From the NCBI RefSeq assembly GCF_944388875.1, contig NZ_CALXKQ010000007.1, positions 39,849 through 103,848 of the forward strand: 64,000 nucleotides of DNA, written 5' to 3'. The DNA is from an uncultured Brachyspira sp. (GTDB taxonomy: Bacteria > Spirochaetota > Brachyspiria > Brachyspirales > Brachyspiraceae). The position numbers and the translations under genes are program-made. A model generated the notes under the pieces. That model was not told the DNA's origin. It worked only from the letters and a program-made list of their open reading frames with translations, and searched no databases. Of this stretch, positions 9,246 through 19,151 are shown piece by piece (the first letter of the stretch is position 1; each line of letters begins with the position of its first letter).

Positions 9246-9986
9246 ATGACTAAACGATTTGATCCCAGAACAATTTTTTTATCAACATTATTTTTAGCTA
9301 TATCATTAATAGTTATGAATAATATTAATCAAACTATATTCTGTGCTGCCGCTGTAATACTGCATGTAATTTTTATAGGAATAAATATAAAAAACATCAT
9401 AAAAATATTTTTTGCTTCTATATGGCTGCTTCTGTCTATTATAATTATAAATTATTTTCTTATAGGAAGGGACATAAATTATATAGTAAATACAGTATTT
9501 AGATTATTCGGCATCATTATATTAGCTGCTGTAGTATTATCATCTATGGATATAATGGATATAGGATTTGCAATAGAAAAAATATTTTACCATCTTAAAT
9601 ATTTAAAAATACCTATAGAAAGCATCAGCACAATAATAGCATTATCATTAAAATTTATACCGTTAATAAAAGATGAAGCCGTAAGGATAAGAAAAGCTCA
9701 GAAGGCTAGAGGATTAGATTATAAATTAATGTCAATACCTGAAAAAATATCAAATACAGCAAATCTATTTATACCTATAGTCATTTCTGCTATACAGTCA
9801 TCTGTGAGAACGGCAGCTGCTATGGAAGTAAGAGGCTACAGTGCACCTTATATTAAAACAAGACTCTATAAATCTTTTATAAGATTTAGGGATATCATAT
9901 ATATTATTTACTCCATAATTTTCTTAATATTTATAATTTTAATAAGGTTAAATATTATAAATATATTAAAAGAAATAAAAATATAA
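9246..9986 (+). CDS. ecfT: Energy-coupling factor transporter transmembrane protein EcfT
   Basis: Membrane scaffold that links the ATPases to the S component. At 246 residues it has several membrane spans in the N-terminal half and the two coupling motifs of EcfT: AQKARGLDY at about residues 149-157 and AMEVRGYSAP at about 194-203, both with the Ala/Val-Arg-Gly signature that contacts the ATPases. Last gene of the operon; it ends four bases before the convergent rarD gene. Confidence 0.9.
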   Translation: MTKRFDPRTIFLSTLFLAISLIVMNNINQTIFCAAAVILHVIFIGINIKNIIKIFFASIWLLLSIIIINYFLIGRDINYIVNTVFRLFGIIILAAVVLSSMDIMDIGFAIEKIFYHLKYLKIPIESISTIIALSLKFIPLIKDEAVRIRKAQKARGLDYKLMSIPEKISNTANLFIPIVISAIQSSVRTAAAMEVRGYSAPYIKTRLYKSFIRFRDIIYIIYSIIFLIFIILIRLNIINILKEIKI

Positions 9987-9990
9987 AACT

Positions 9991-10851
9991 TTATTTTTTA
10001 TTAGAAAAAGAGCTTCTAAATATAGATACAGCATAGAGTACAGCAGCCAATATTATTATAGCCAATGTAATTGCCCTATTCAAATTAACTTCTTCTTTAT
10101 AAACGAATATAGCAAGTAAAGTAGCAAGCAGAGGCACAAAAAACTGCAGAAATCCAAGCGTAGAAATTTGAAGTCCCTTAGCTGCCTTTGCATACAAATA
10201 TAATGGTATTCCAGTAGCAATGCCAGCAAACATTAATGTAACCCAAGAAGATACTGGCTGAGGCGATGCTGGAAAATATATTTTACTCAAAATAACTGAA
10301 GGTATAAGTATAGCAGATGTTTCCAAAAATAAACTCTCCCATCCTGAATAAACAGTCATCTTTTTGAATAATCCATATATTGAAAAAGTTAACCCTATAA
10401 GAAATGCCATAATAGGAGGCTTGCCCAATGTTATAGTTTGATATATCATGCCAATAAACATTAAAATTATTGCCGCATATTCCAAAGCTGTTTTCTTTTC
10501 TCTAAAAATTATTATTCCTATTAATATACTTAAAATAGGTGCTATATAATATGCCAAACCTGCTTCAAGTACATGACCTGAATTGACAGTGTAAATATAT
10601 AAATACCAGTTAAGACCTAAAAATATACCCGCTATTATTATTGATACTAAAGGCTTTACACCTCTATATAAATTGGCTCTTTTATATATAATTATTATCA
10701 AAGTAAATATAAAAGTTGTAATAACTCTTATACCCAAAACAAAAGCCGAATCAAAATTCTGCACCGCTTTCCAATATACAGGAAGAAGTCCCCACATTAT
10801 ATATGCTATAGCTGCAAGAAAAATAGATTTATTATTATTATTATCAGACAT
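9991..10851 (-). CDS. rarD: RarD-type EamA transporter
   Basis: Drug/metabolite transporter superfamily protein of the RarD group. The N-terminus AIAYIMWGLLPVYWKAVQNFDSAFVLGIRV is characteristic of RarD, and 286 residues with about ten hydrophobic segments in two EamA repeats fits the family. The physiological substrate of RarD proteins is not known; they are often annotated as chloramphenicol-sensitivity proteins. It is convergent with ecfT and divergent from the PP-loop gene. Confidence 0.85.
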   Translation of the reverse strand: MSDNNNNKSIFLAAIAYIMWGLLPVYWKAVQNFDSAFVLGIRVITTFIFTLIIIIYKRANLYRGVKPLVSIIIAGIFLGLNWYLYIYTVNSGHVLEAGLAYYIAPILSILIGIIIFREKKTALEYAAIILMFIGMIYQTITLGKPPIMAFLIGLTFSIYGLFKKMTVYSGWESLFLETSAILIPSVILSKIYFPASPQPVSSWVTLMFAGIATGIPLYLYAKAAKGLQISTLGFLQFFVPLLATLLAIFVYKEEVNLNRAITLAIIILAAVLYAVSIFRSSFSNKK

Positions 10852-11155
10852 TTTTTATAACCCTAAATAATTTTTGCATACAATAATAAACCTATTAAAA
10901 ATATTTTCAATATCAATAAAATTAAAATACAAATATATAATAATTTATTAAACTTATTTTTAAATAAATAGTACATAAATATTTGATACCCCCTTACTTG
11001 CAGCTTTAAAAACTAAAATCAACTTTTTGTAAAAATAATTAGTTTTTATATATAAATTAATTATAATATAATTTTTAAAAAATAATAAAATATTGACAAA
11101 ACAAAATCATTTAGTATATTATAAAAATAATTATATAAACAAAAGGAAAATTCTA
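10852..11155. other. Intergenic region between rarD and the PP-loop gene
   Basis: About 300 bases of very A/T-rich DNA separate two divergent genes. Beyond the plus-strand promoter listed separately, I see no coding sequence, repeat or clear hairpin. Confidence 0.5.
11093..11122 (+). promoter_or_regulatory. Sigma70-type promoter of the PP-loop gene
   Basis: TTGACA (11093-11098), 18 bases, TATTAT (11117-11122). The -35 hexamer coincides with a TTG that would otherwise be taken as the start codon, which argues for the downstream ATG at 11156. Confidence 0.7.
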
Positions 11156-12223
11156 ATGATTGATAAAAAAGCAAAAGCTATTTTACTATTATCGGGCGGA
11201 TTAGACAGCATGCTTGTAGGAGCTATATTAAAGAGAGAAAATATAGATGTTCTTGCTATAAGATTTGTAACTGGTCTAGAATATTCTGTTATAAAAGAAG
11301 AGCTTTTGGATATATATAACGATGATCCCGCTAAAAAGGCAGCTGATTTTCTTAATATACCTATTAGATTTGTTTCATTAAAAGATGTTTATCTTGATAT
11401 GTTTTTAAACCCTAAATACGGATACGGAAGTGCAATTAATCCATGTTTGGACTGTCATATATTAATGCTTAAAACTGCCAAAAAAATAATGGAAGAAGAA
11501 CATTTTGATTTTGTAGCAACAGGGGAAGTTAAAGGACAAAGACCAATGAGTCAGAAATCACAAGACTTAATAAATGCTATAAAAGAAAGCGGACTTGAAG
11601 GAAGATTATTAAGACCTTTATCTGCTAAACTTTTGCCTATAACAATACCTGAAAAAGAAGGTTTAATAAATAGAGAAAATCTTTATGATATATATGGAAG
11701 ATCTAGGCATGTTCAAATGAAACTAGCAGAGGAGTTTGGAATAACAGACTACCCTATTCCAGCTGGAGCAGGATGTGCCATAGTTGATAAGGGATACGCG
11801 AGAAGATACGCTGATTTAACTTCTAACAATGGATTTGATATAATAAATATGGAATTGATGCAGTATTTAGCTATAGGCAGACATATTAGAATGAATAAAG
11901 ATGTTAAACTTTTACTTGGAAGAAATGAAAAAGAAAATGATGCTTTAGAAAAAAGGGAAAGAAAAAACTGCATAACATTAAAACCTAATTATAATAAAGG
12001 ACCTTTCGGATATTTAGAACTTTTTAAAAATATAAAAGATATAGAAAATATTGAAGATATAATTAATAATTCTGCTATGATAATGGGATATTTTTCAAAA
12101 GAAGATAAAGATACATTGACTATAACCGCCTCATATTATGATAACAGCATTAATAATAAAAATAAAAATATAGAGATAGACAGTAAAGAATCAAAAAATA
12201 CAAAATTTGAACAGATAATATAA
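11156..12223 (+). CDS. PP-loop ATPase, ThiI/MnmA-like tRNA sulfurtransferase homologue
   Basis: An ATP-pyrophosphatase-fold protein. The PP-loop SGGLDS is at about residues 13-18 from the ATG at 11156, NPCLDCHILM gives a CxxC like that of thiouridylases, followed by ATGEVKGQRPMSQ and PAGAGCAIVD with another cysteine. These features fit the ThiI/MnmA-type proteins that activate tRNA uridines for sulfur transfer. The protein lacks a THUMP domain and has an extra C-terminal region of about 130 residues (LLLGRNEKENDALEKRERK) like the NFACT-R-type RNA-binding tail seen in this group. AAAGGAAA precedes the chosen ATG; the upstream TTG lies in the promoter. The exact tRNA position modified is unknown. 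Confidence 0.72.
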   Translation: MIDKKAKAILLLSGGLDSMLVGAILKRENIDVLAIRFVTGLEYSVIKEELLDIYNDDPAKKAADFLNIPIRFVSLKDVYLDMFLNPKYGYGSAINPCLDCHILMLKTAKKIMEEEHFDFVATGEVKGQRPMSQKSQDLINAIKESGLEGRLLRPLSAKLLPITIPEKEGLINRENLYDIYGRSRHVQMKLAEEFGITDYPIPAGAGCAIVDKGYARRYADLTSNNGFDIINMELMQYLAIGRHIRMNKDVKLLLGRNEKENDALEKRERKNCITLKPNYNKGPFGYLELFKNIKDIENIEDIINNSAMIMGYFSKEDKDTLTITASYYDNSINNKNKNIEIDSKESKNTKFEQII

Positions 12224-12262
12224 TAATACCCTCAAAAAATTAAATATTTTAAGAGGGTATTA
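12224..12262 (+). terminator. Intrinsic terminator after the PP-loop gene, possibly bidirectional
   Basis: TAATACCCTC (12224-12233) and GAGGGTATTA (12253-12262) form a 10-bp stem around an A/T-rich loop, directly after the stop codon. The SPOR gene ends on the other strand at 12287, so the hairpin could serve both genes. Confidence 0.75.
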
Positions 12263-12286
12263 CTATAACTTTTAGGATATTTTTAT

Positions 12287-13102
12287 TTAACTTACTTTCT
12301 TATCGGAATAAATATAACTATCTTTATAAGCTGGTATCTTTTTTATTTCAGCCAAAACTTTTTGAGCATCTTCTCTGCTTTCATATCTTCCAACTTTTAA
12401 TTTATACATCATTTTACCATCATCAGTTTTCTCTTCTTTTATAAAAGTTTTTGGAAATTTGGCTTTTAAAGTATCTCTTGCAGAGTATGTACTCTCTTTA
12501 TCATAACCAACAGCTACTTGTATAAAATATATAGAGTCGCTTGATGATGATCTTGTATATGGAACTCTTGTATTTGCTGTACTACTATTTGCTGATGATG
12601 GTGCTGGAGTAATAACTGCCATTTGCTGAGGAGGAGTATAAGTAGAATTTGGAGACATACCCATAGTTTCTTTTTGTTTTATATCCTCATTAATAGCATC
12701 CAATTCTGAAGCTAAATTTTGTGTGTACTCATTATATCTGTCAGCAGAAGTATTGCCTTCCCTTATTATACTAGAAGAAGAAGTATTATCATATTCATTT
12801 AATGCCATTATATCATTATTAGGAACATCGGCACTGCTTATTTCACTGTTCATATTATCTGATGTTTCGGCACCTCTCATTAATGCCTCCATAGAATCAT
12901 CAGCACTATTAGCAGCATGTACAGGTTTCGATCCGCCCAAATGAAAACCCAATACAAAAATAAATAATATTAATACTACTGCACTTATAGAAAATACTAA
13001 TAATCTTATAGGTGTAAAATTAACTATATAAAGTGTTTTTCTTTTGCCAAATTGATTATTAATAGAAGAGTTTTTTTCTTCTGTATTTTGATTTAAATCC
13101 AT
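12287..13102 (-). CDS. SPOR-domain membrane protein
   Basis: Likely cell-division or envelope protein that binds denuded septal peptidoglycan. A short cytoplasmic N-terminus with KRKTLYIVNFTPIRL is followed by one membrane segment (about residues 33-52), a long Ser/Asn/Thr-rich linker (about 55-185) and a C-terminal SPOR domain (about 190-268: IYFIQVAVGYDKESTYSARDT ... YKLKVGRYESREDAQKVL). Length 271 residues. Its start lies 44 bases inside the end of coaE, and both follow the TPR gene and ftsZ on the minus strand, so division-related cotranscription is plausible. Confidence 0.85.
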   Translation of the reverse strand: MDLNQNTEEKNSSINNQFGKRKTLYIVNFTPIRLLVFSISAVVLILFIFVLGFHLGGSKPVHAANSADDSMEALMRGAETSDNMNSEISSADVPNNDIMALNEYDNTSSSSIIREGNTSADRYNEYTQNLASELDAINEDIKQKETMGMSPNSTYTPPQQMAVITPAPSSANSSTANTRVPYTRSSSSDSIYFIQVAVGYDKESTYSARDTLKAKFPKTFIKEEKTDDGKMMYKLKVGRYESREDAQKVLAEIKKIPAYKDSYIYSDKKVS

Positions 13103-13673
13103 AATGCCTTCCTAGTCTTTTTGAAACTATAATCAAATGATTATAATCTTTCATATTGTTTATTAAAATATCGGCATTGGATCTATTATTTTTAACATCT
13201 CTTTGCATTTTTAATCTTTTTCTTGCTTCATGTTCTGATATATTTCTGCTTTTTTTCATTCTGTTTATTATATCAGAAGTTTTTGCATTTACATATATTA
13301 AACTGCTGCACATAGATTTTATATTGCTTCTCATTATAAGAGCAGCCTCTATAACAACATCTTTATCCGTAGAATCAATTAATTCTTTAACTCTTTTCTC
13401 TATATAGGGGTAATTAAGTTCTTCGAGTTTCTTTAATTTTTTTGAATTATTAAAAACGATAGAGCCTAACTTTTTTCTGTCTATGTTATTATTTTCATCT
13501 AATATATCAGAAGAAAATTCTCTAACTATATTTTCCTTATTATTAATTAAAGCCTCATGCCCTATAGAATCAGCATCAATATATAATGCATTCATTTCCT
13601 TAGCAAGCATCTTGGAAAATGAACTCTTACCTGAACATATAAGCCCATATACTCCTATAATATTTCTTTCCAT
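13059..13673 (-). CDS. coaE: Dephospho-CoA kinase
   Basis: Last step of coenzyme A synthesis, phosphorylating the ribose of dephospho-CoA. The P-loop GLICSGKSS is at residues 10-18, DADSIGHEAL gives the acceptor-binding Asp, and IEAALIMRS and the NISEHEARKRLKMQR lid region follow, as in the family. Length 204 residues, usual size. The P-loop reads ICSGKS where most homologues have TGSGKS, a small deviation. The end overlaps the SPOR gene start by 44 bases. Confidence 0.85.
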   Translation of the reverse strand: MERNIIGVYGLICSGKSSFSKMLAKEMNALYIDADSIGHEALINNKENIVREFSSDILDENNNIDRKKLGSIVFNNSKKLKKLEELNYPYIEKRVKELIDSTDKDVVIEAALIMRSNIKSMCSSLIYVNAKTSDIINRMKKSRNISEHEARKRLKMQRDVKNNRSNADILINNMKDYNHLIIVSKRLGRHYGFKSKYRRKKLFY

Positions 13674-13682
13674 ATAATTTCT

Positions 13683-15611
13683 TTACTGAGCATTTGTATT
13701 AGTAGACTGAACAGCGGTGTTTGTAATATAAGGCATTACTATTTGATTTAAATTTACTTTATTCAATACTCTTCCGTCTATAAGTTTAGCTAAAGATACA
13801 TTTTCATCAGCTGTTATAATTTTTATCATTCCTATAGCACTGTTATATCCTCTAGTAGATAAATCAGTTCTAGGAGTTGTTGTATTATATATAATTAAAT
13901 TCATGTTATTTGTAATACCCTGCATTCTGCCTGAGTTTATATATATATTATCATTATGAATCTTTATCACTTTAGAATAAAATGGAATAGCATTATTTAC
14001 TACTCTTCCAGCCATAACAGCAGCACCAACTATTTTCTCTCTTCCTCTAGTCATAACTGTGAAGTTTGTAACAACTTTCTCACTCTTTACATCAACTAAA
14101 TCAAGCATTATAGTAAATGTATCATTATTTTGGAAAGCAGAACCTCTTAAATAATAATCAACATTTCTATTATTTAACTCTCTATACAAATCTCTAGTAT
14201 TATAATAATTTGTATACATATCTAATACCTTAAATCTTCCAAACTGCGGCAAAACATAAGATAATGTTTGATATAAAGCAGTATTCAAATACATAGGACT
14301 ATCTTTTTGAGCAGTGATAGTATCAGCTATTGCAACTGTAAAACCTGGATTCTCTATATTATACTGGCTTATACCCCATCCCTTTGATATTATATTTTTA
14401 TTCAATCTTCTTTTATAGCTGTCATATTTGTATGTAATGGATTTATCTTCAGGATTAACATTTTTTGCTATTTCAAGTTCTTCAAGAGATTTCTCTTCCA
14501 AACCCATTCTTTTGTAAACATCAGAAAGCATTAATCTGGCATAAGTATTAGCAGGATTCAATCTTAGCATGTGTTTTAAATAAGCCTGTGCTCTTACATT
14601 ATCAGCAAGTCTTGTATAGTAAGAAGCTAAATTGCCGTAATATAAAGCAGCTCTATCTCTCTCATAATCAGGATTAGGATTTGTATGAAGAAGCACCCTC
14701 TCATAGGCAAGTCTTCCTAGTTCATTTTCCGGATTTGCTCTAAGATAATTTATATAAGCATTCTTAGCTCTCACATAATTATCAGCACCCTCATAAACAT
14801 TCCCTATATAATAATATTTTGAATTATTATTAAAATCAGTATCAGGCATATACTCTAATATACCAATAGCATCATCATATCTGTTTAATGCTATGTATAT
14901 ATTAGCCTGTAAAATTTTAGCATCACTGTAATTTGTATAATAGAATAATGCATTATTTACTTCATTTAAAGCAGAATTATAATTTTTATTTAAATAATAA
15001 TAATTAGCTAAATTATAATAAGATTCCGCCATTCTAGGGTTATTGGCAATATTTTCATTAAATAAACTTAAAGCAGTCTGATTATCTCCGTTTGCAAGAT
15101 ATAAATATGCTAAAGCAGCAGTGGCTTCAGGTCTGATTTTATCTATAACTCTTGCTCTTTCATAAAGACTCATTGCTGTTTTATAATATCCTGCTCTTTC
15201 ACTGAGAACCCCCTCAGCATAATTGGCAAGATAATTTTTACTATCTAAATTTTTTATAGTATTAACTGTTGTTCTAGCCTCTGAATTTCTATTATTAGTG
15301 ATTTCTATAATCAATTTTCTTTCAAAAAGTTTATATGATTTGGAATGATAACGCTCAGCATCTGCAATTAAAGTTTCAGCCATTGCATAATTATTAAGTT
15401 TTATATAATTATCTATTAATAAAAGATAAGAATCCAAATCACTAGGTTTTACATTAAGATATTCTAATATAGCTATAGAACCTTCATAATTTCTATCATT
15501 ATAAAGTTTAAGAGCATTTTCTATAGTATTTTGAGAAAAAGCTGATAAACTAAATATATAGAAAATAAAAAGATTCAATATTAATCTTTTTTTAAAAGTA
15601 TTTTTCTTCAT
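13683..15611 (-). CDS. Exported tetratricopeptide-repeat protein
   Basis: A 642-residue secreted or periplasmic protein. Residues 4-26 form a signal peptide (LILNLFIFYIFSLSAFS), then about ten TPR units cover residues 30-410 (recurring patterns such as AESYYNLANYYYLNKNYNSALNEV). The last 230 residues form a separate domain (PEDKSITYKYDSY onward) I cannot assign; it contains YYLRGSAFQNNDTFTIMLDLVDV and a C-terminal beta-rich part. It lies between ftsZ and coaE, 16 bases after the ftsZ stop, and so may act in envelope assembly or division. No enzymatic motif seen. Confidence 0.75.
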   Translation of the reverse strand: MKKNTFKKRLILNLFIFYIFSLSAFSQNTIENALKLYNDRNYEGSIAILEYLNVKPSDLDSYLLLIDNYIKLNNYAMAETLIADAERYHSKSYKLFERKLIIEITNNRNSEARTTVNTIKNLDSKNYLANYAEGVLSERAGYYKTAMSLYERARVIDKIRPEATAALAYLYLANGDNQTALSLFNENIANNPRMAESYYNLANYYYLNKNYNSALNEVNNALFYYTNYSDAKILQANIYIALNRYDDAIGILEYMPDTDFNNNSKYYYIGNVYEGADNYVRAKNAYINYLRANPENELGRLAYERVLLHTNPNPDYERDRAALYYGNLASYYTRLADNVRAQAYLKHMLRLNPANTYARLMLSDVYKRMGLEEKSLEELEIAKNVNPEDKSITYKYDSYKRRLNKNIISKGWGISQYNIENPGFTVAIADTITAQKDSPMYLNTALYQTLSYVLPQFGRFKVLDMYTNYYNTRDLYRELNNRNVDYYLRGSAFQNNDTFTIMLDLVDVKSEKVVTNFTVMTRGREKIVGAAVMAGRVVNNAIPFYSKVIKIHNDNIYINSGRMQGITNNMNLIIYNTTTPRTDLSTRGYNSAIGMIKIITADENVSLAKLIDGRVLNKVNLNQIVMPYITNTAVQSTNTNAQ

Positions 15612-15626
15612 AATAAAAACAACACC

Positions 15627-17597
15627 TTATCTCATAGTATTTCTTGCCTGTATTTGGCGTCTTAAGAAAGCAGGTTTTTCTAAATCTGTATCTGCTGAAG
15701 ATGTTTCTCCAAATATAGACATTTTATATCCCAATTTATTATGTTTATCCATATAATCATCGGATACAACATCAAACGGCATTTTAAAATCATTTGAATG
15801 AGGAGTATTCTTTTTCTCTTCATCATCAAAACGCATTTCTTCTGCTATTTTTTCTACAGCTTTACTGCTTATAGTAGAATTTTTAGTTTCATATTTTTGA
15901 GAATGCTCAATATTTTTATTATTATTAACATTATTAACTATAGTTCTATTAAAATCTTCATCTTTTTTATTATTTTCATTAATGCTAAGTTCATTATCAG
16001 ATGTATTAAATCTATTTGTTTTAACCATAAGAGGTTTTTTAAGATTATTTATTTTGCTCTCAAAACTATCAGCAGAATATTCTTTATTATCTTTAACTTC
16101 TGCTTCCTCTATCTTAGTTTTTTCTTCTTTTTTATCGAGTTTATCAATTTCTTCTTTTCTTACTTCTTCTTTAATTTCTTTGATTTCTTCTTTTACAACT
16201 TCTTTAATCTCTTCTTTGATATTAATATCTGATTTTATTTCTTCTGTTTTAACATTATTATCTTGATTATCTTGTTTAACACTATTCTCATGAATATCAG
16301 CATTTTTATTAACATTCAAACTTTCAAGTTCAACTTCTTTTTCTTCTTCAGGCTCTTTTATCATCGTATTAATATTATCTATTTCACTGATATTTTCAAC
16401 TCTGCTGTCTGATGAAGAAATAATTTTATCTTTGTCTAAAACTTTATTAACAGTTTCATTTGAATTGCTGTTATCTATTTTAGAAACATTATTCACAGAA
16501 GAAGAATTCAAACTTCTGTTTATATTAAATCTGTCATTAGCATTTTCATCGTCATCTTTACTATCAAAACTATTTTTAGCATTTGCATCAAAACCAGTAG
16601 CTACTATTGTAACAATAATCTCATCTTTAAGCTCTTCTTTAGGGCAAACACCAATTTTTATATTAGCATTTTCATTAGCATAATTATTAATTATTTTGCT
16701 TGCTTCTCTATATTCTTTCATAGCAAAATCTTTAGGACAAACTATATTAGCAAGTATTCCCCTTGCATTTTTAATACTTGAAACATCCAAAAGAGGATTT
16801 TCAAATGCATTATTAATAGCTTTTTGAAGTCTGTCATCTCCCTTGCCTACTCCTATACCTAAATGAGCCCTTCCATTAGAAAGAGATATCATAGTTTTTA
16901 CATCGGCAAAGTCTACATTTATAAATCCTGTCTGAGTAATGATATCAGAAATACCCTGTACTCCCTGACGAAGTATATCATCTACAACAGATAAAGCCTG
17001 TTCATAGCTGTAATTATCCATATCTACCATGTCATATAGATTTTCATTAGGTATTATAATAAGAGAATCTACAACTGTAAGCATTTTATCTATTCCAGCC
17101 TCAGCACGGTTCATCTTTAATTTGCCTTCATATTCAAAAGGCTTAGTAACAACACCTATAGTTAAAGCCCCTGCTTTTTTAGCAGCTTCCGCTACAACAG
17201 GACTGGCACCTGTTCCAGTACCTCCTCCGAAACTGCTTGCTATAAATACCAAATTAGCACCGCTTACAAGCTCTTCTATTTTAGCAATATCTTCTCTTGC
17301 TGCTTCAGCACCTTTTTCTGGGTCTGTGCCTGCACCTAAGCCTTGTGTTACTCTATCTCCTAAAACCACTCTAGTAGGAGCATTTGAACGAGAAAGTGCC
17401 TGAGAATCTGTATTCATAGCAATAAATTCAACATTTTCAAGACCTTCTTCTATCATTCTGTTTACAGCGTTGCATCCGCCGTTTCCAACACCTACTACTT
17501 TTATTACAGTATCTAAAGAAGACCCATTATTAAATGATGCCATTTTATCTCTCCCCTTATTATTATCTGCCAACTCTATGCGATAGTTAGGATTCAT
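15627..17597 (-). CDS. ftsZ: Cell division protein FtsZ with very long C-terminal linker
   Basis: Tubulin-like GTPase that forms the division ring. The core covers about residues 25-345: GVGNGGCNAVNRM, the signature FGGGTGTGASPV, NENLYDMVDMD, and the T7 loop NVDFADVK that completes the active site. A charged Asn/Glu/Lys-rich linker of nearly 300 residues follows, including a probable coiled coil around 455-510 with repeated EEIKE units. The protein ends with the conserved tail LEKPAFLRRQIQAR, the docking peptide for membrane anchors. Total 656 residues against about 380-400 usually. A second possible start is the ATG of MASFNNGSS (residue 19). No ftsA is adjacent. Confidence 0.93.
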   Translation of the reverse strand: MNPNYRIELADNNKGRDKMASFNNGSSLDTVIKVVGVGNGGCNAVNRMIEEGLENVEFIAMNTDSQALSRSNAPTRVVLGDRVTQGLGAGTDPEKGAEAAREDIAKIEELVSGANLVFIASSFGGGTGTGASPVVAEAAKKAGALTIGVVTKPFEYEGKLKMNRAEAGIDKMLTVVDSLIIIPNENLYDMVDMDNYSYEQALSVVDDILRQGVQGISDIITQTGFINVDFADVKTMISLSNGRAHLGIGVGKGDDRLQKAINNAFENPLLDVSSIKNARGILANIVCPKDFAMKEYREASKIINNYANENANIKIGVCPKEELKDEIIVTIVATGFDANAKNSFDSKDDDENANDRFNINRSLNSSSVNNVSKIDNSNSNETVNKVLDKDKIISSSDSRVENISEIDNINTMIKEPEEEKEVELESLNVNKNADIHENSVKQDNQDNNVKTEEIKSDINIKEEIKEVVKEEIKEIKEEVRKEEIDKLDKKEEKTKIEEAEVKDNKEYSADSFESKINNLKKPLMVKTNRFNTSDNELSINENNKKDEDFNRTIVNNVNNNKNIEHSQKYETKNSTISSKAVEKIAEEMRFDDEEKKNTPHSNDFKMPFDVVSDDYMDKHNKLGYKMSIFGETSSADTDLEKPAFLRRQIQARNTMR

Positions 17598-17892
17598 TGC
17601 CTACTCCCTTGCTATAATAGAAAATTAAAATATTATATTTGTTTTAATAAATCTTTACTAATTATGTTAATAGTATACATGCATTTTAATAAACATAATT
17701 ATATTAACATAATTATAAAATACTGCAAGTAGCAAAAATAAAAAATTATGTTATTATATTAATCGGAATGTTTTTATTTTTTGATGATAAATTTATTATG
17801 TTAATTAATTTTTTTTTAAAATGTTTGAGTTATTATAATTTTAGATATATACTACTAACAAAGAATTAATACTATTTATAGAGAATATTGTT

Positions 17893-19146
17893 ATGAATAT
17901 ACATATACACACATTCGGATGCCGTCTTAATCAGTATGAAAGTGAAAAAATTTCTTATGAATTGAAAAACATGGGAGCTAATATCACTGAATTAAATAAT
18001 GCTGATGCAGTAGCTATAAATACATGCACTGTTACTAATGACAGCGATAAAAAACTTATGGCTTATTTGGAAAAACTAGGAGATATATCTCAAAAAAAAG
18101 TATTTTTAATAGGCTGTTATGTATCAAAAAAAGATAAAGATTCTTCTATTATTAAGGACAATATTATTCTTATACCAAATGACAGAAAAGAAGAAGCTTC
18201 AGAAATAATATTTAATTCTATGCATAATAATAATTCTAATGAAGTTAAAAATCCTATATTTTTTCCTCAGGAGCAAAGCAGGGCCTATTTAAAAATACAG
18301 GATGGATGTGAAGTTTTCTGTACATACTGTATAGTTTCAAGAGTGAGAGGAAGTCATAGAAGTGTTGAGCCAAAAAAAATATTTGAGGCTGTAAAAATGG
18401 CTAATGATTACGGTTATAAAGAAATTGTACTTACTGGGCTTAATTTAGGCTCATACAACTATAATAATGAAATTAGCTTCTATAATATACTTACTCAAAT
18501 ATTAGAACATTCTTCAAAATATGGTATTAGAATAAGGCTTTCATCCGTAGAACCTATTTATTTTGATGACAGCCTTATAAGCCTATTTAAAAATGACGAT
18601 GTGCTTTGTCCTCATGCTCATATACCTTTGCAGTCTGGAAGCAACAAAATACTTAAACTTATGAACAGAAGATATACAAGAGAAGATTATTTATCAATTA
18701 CTGAAAAACTATATAAAACTAATTCAAATATGGCTATAAGCAGTGATGTAATGGTGGGTTTTCCTCATGAAGAGAATACTGATTTTAATGATACTTATGA
18801 TTTATGCGAAAAGTCAAAATTTATAAAGATTCACATATTTAGATATTCAAACAGAGAAAATACTCCTTCGTCAAAAATGGACGGTCAAGTTGGATACAGA
18901 ACAAAATTAAAAAGAGCTAAAATATTAAATACTCTAAACATTAAATTAAAAGATTTATATTACAAAAATGCCGAAGGAAGAAATCTAAAAATAATAATAG
19001 AAAAAACTTTATCAGACAATAATTATATAGGAACAAGTGCTGAATACTTAAAATGCAAACTTCACAGTGAAGCATCTCTAAACAAAAAAGAGCTTAAAAT
19101 AGCAAAAGCATTGAAATATGAAGGCGGTATTATGCTCTGTGAATAA
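17893..19146 (+). CDS. mtaB: tRNA t6A37 methylthiotransferase MtaB
   Basis: Radical SAM enzyme that adds a methylthio group to t6A37 of tRNAs reading ANN codons. The N-terminal MTTase domain starts HTFGCRLNQYESE and has INTCTVTNDSD, the MtaB-like cluster cysteines. The radical SAM motif CEVFCTYCIVSRVRG (CxxxCxxC) lies at about residues 137-151, followed by GFPHEE and a C-terminal TRAM-like region. Length 417 residues. Its stop is only five bases from the end of the convergent abi gene, so the accessory region starts directly downstream. Confidence 0.88.
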   Translation: MNIHIHTFGCRLNQYESEKISYELKNMGANITELNNADAVAINTCTVTNDSDKKLMAYLEKLGDISQKKVFLIGCYVSKKDKDSSIIKDNIILIPNDRKEEASEIIFNSMHNNNSNEVKNPIFFPQEQSRAYLKIQDGCEVFCTYCIVSRVRGSHRSVEPKKIFEAVKMANDYGYKEIVLTGLNLGSYNYNNEISFYNILTQILEHSSKYGIRIRLSSVEPIYFDDSLISLFKNDDVLCPHAHIPLQSGSNKILKLMNRRYTREDYLSITEKLYKTNSNMAISSDVMVGFPHEENTDFNDTYDLCEKSKFIKIHIFRYSNRENTPSSKMDGQVGYRTKLKRAKILNTLNIKLKDLYYKNAEGRNLKIIIEKTLSDNNYIGTSAEYLKCKLHSEASLNKKELKIAKALKYEGGIMLCE

Positions 19147-19151
19147 ATATA

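Noticed and set aside
11093..11155. TTG at 11093 as start of the PP-loop gene
   Set aside because: It lies in the -35 box TTGACA of a good promoter, and the ATG at 11156 has AAAGGAAA and the family N-terminus.
15798..16266. Two long plus-strand frames opposite the ftsZ linker
   Set aside because: They are antisense shadows of the Glu/Lys-rich linker codons; they encode low-complexity Phe/Ile/Ser strings and have no ribosome site.
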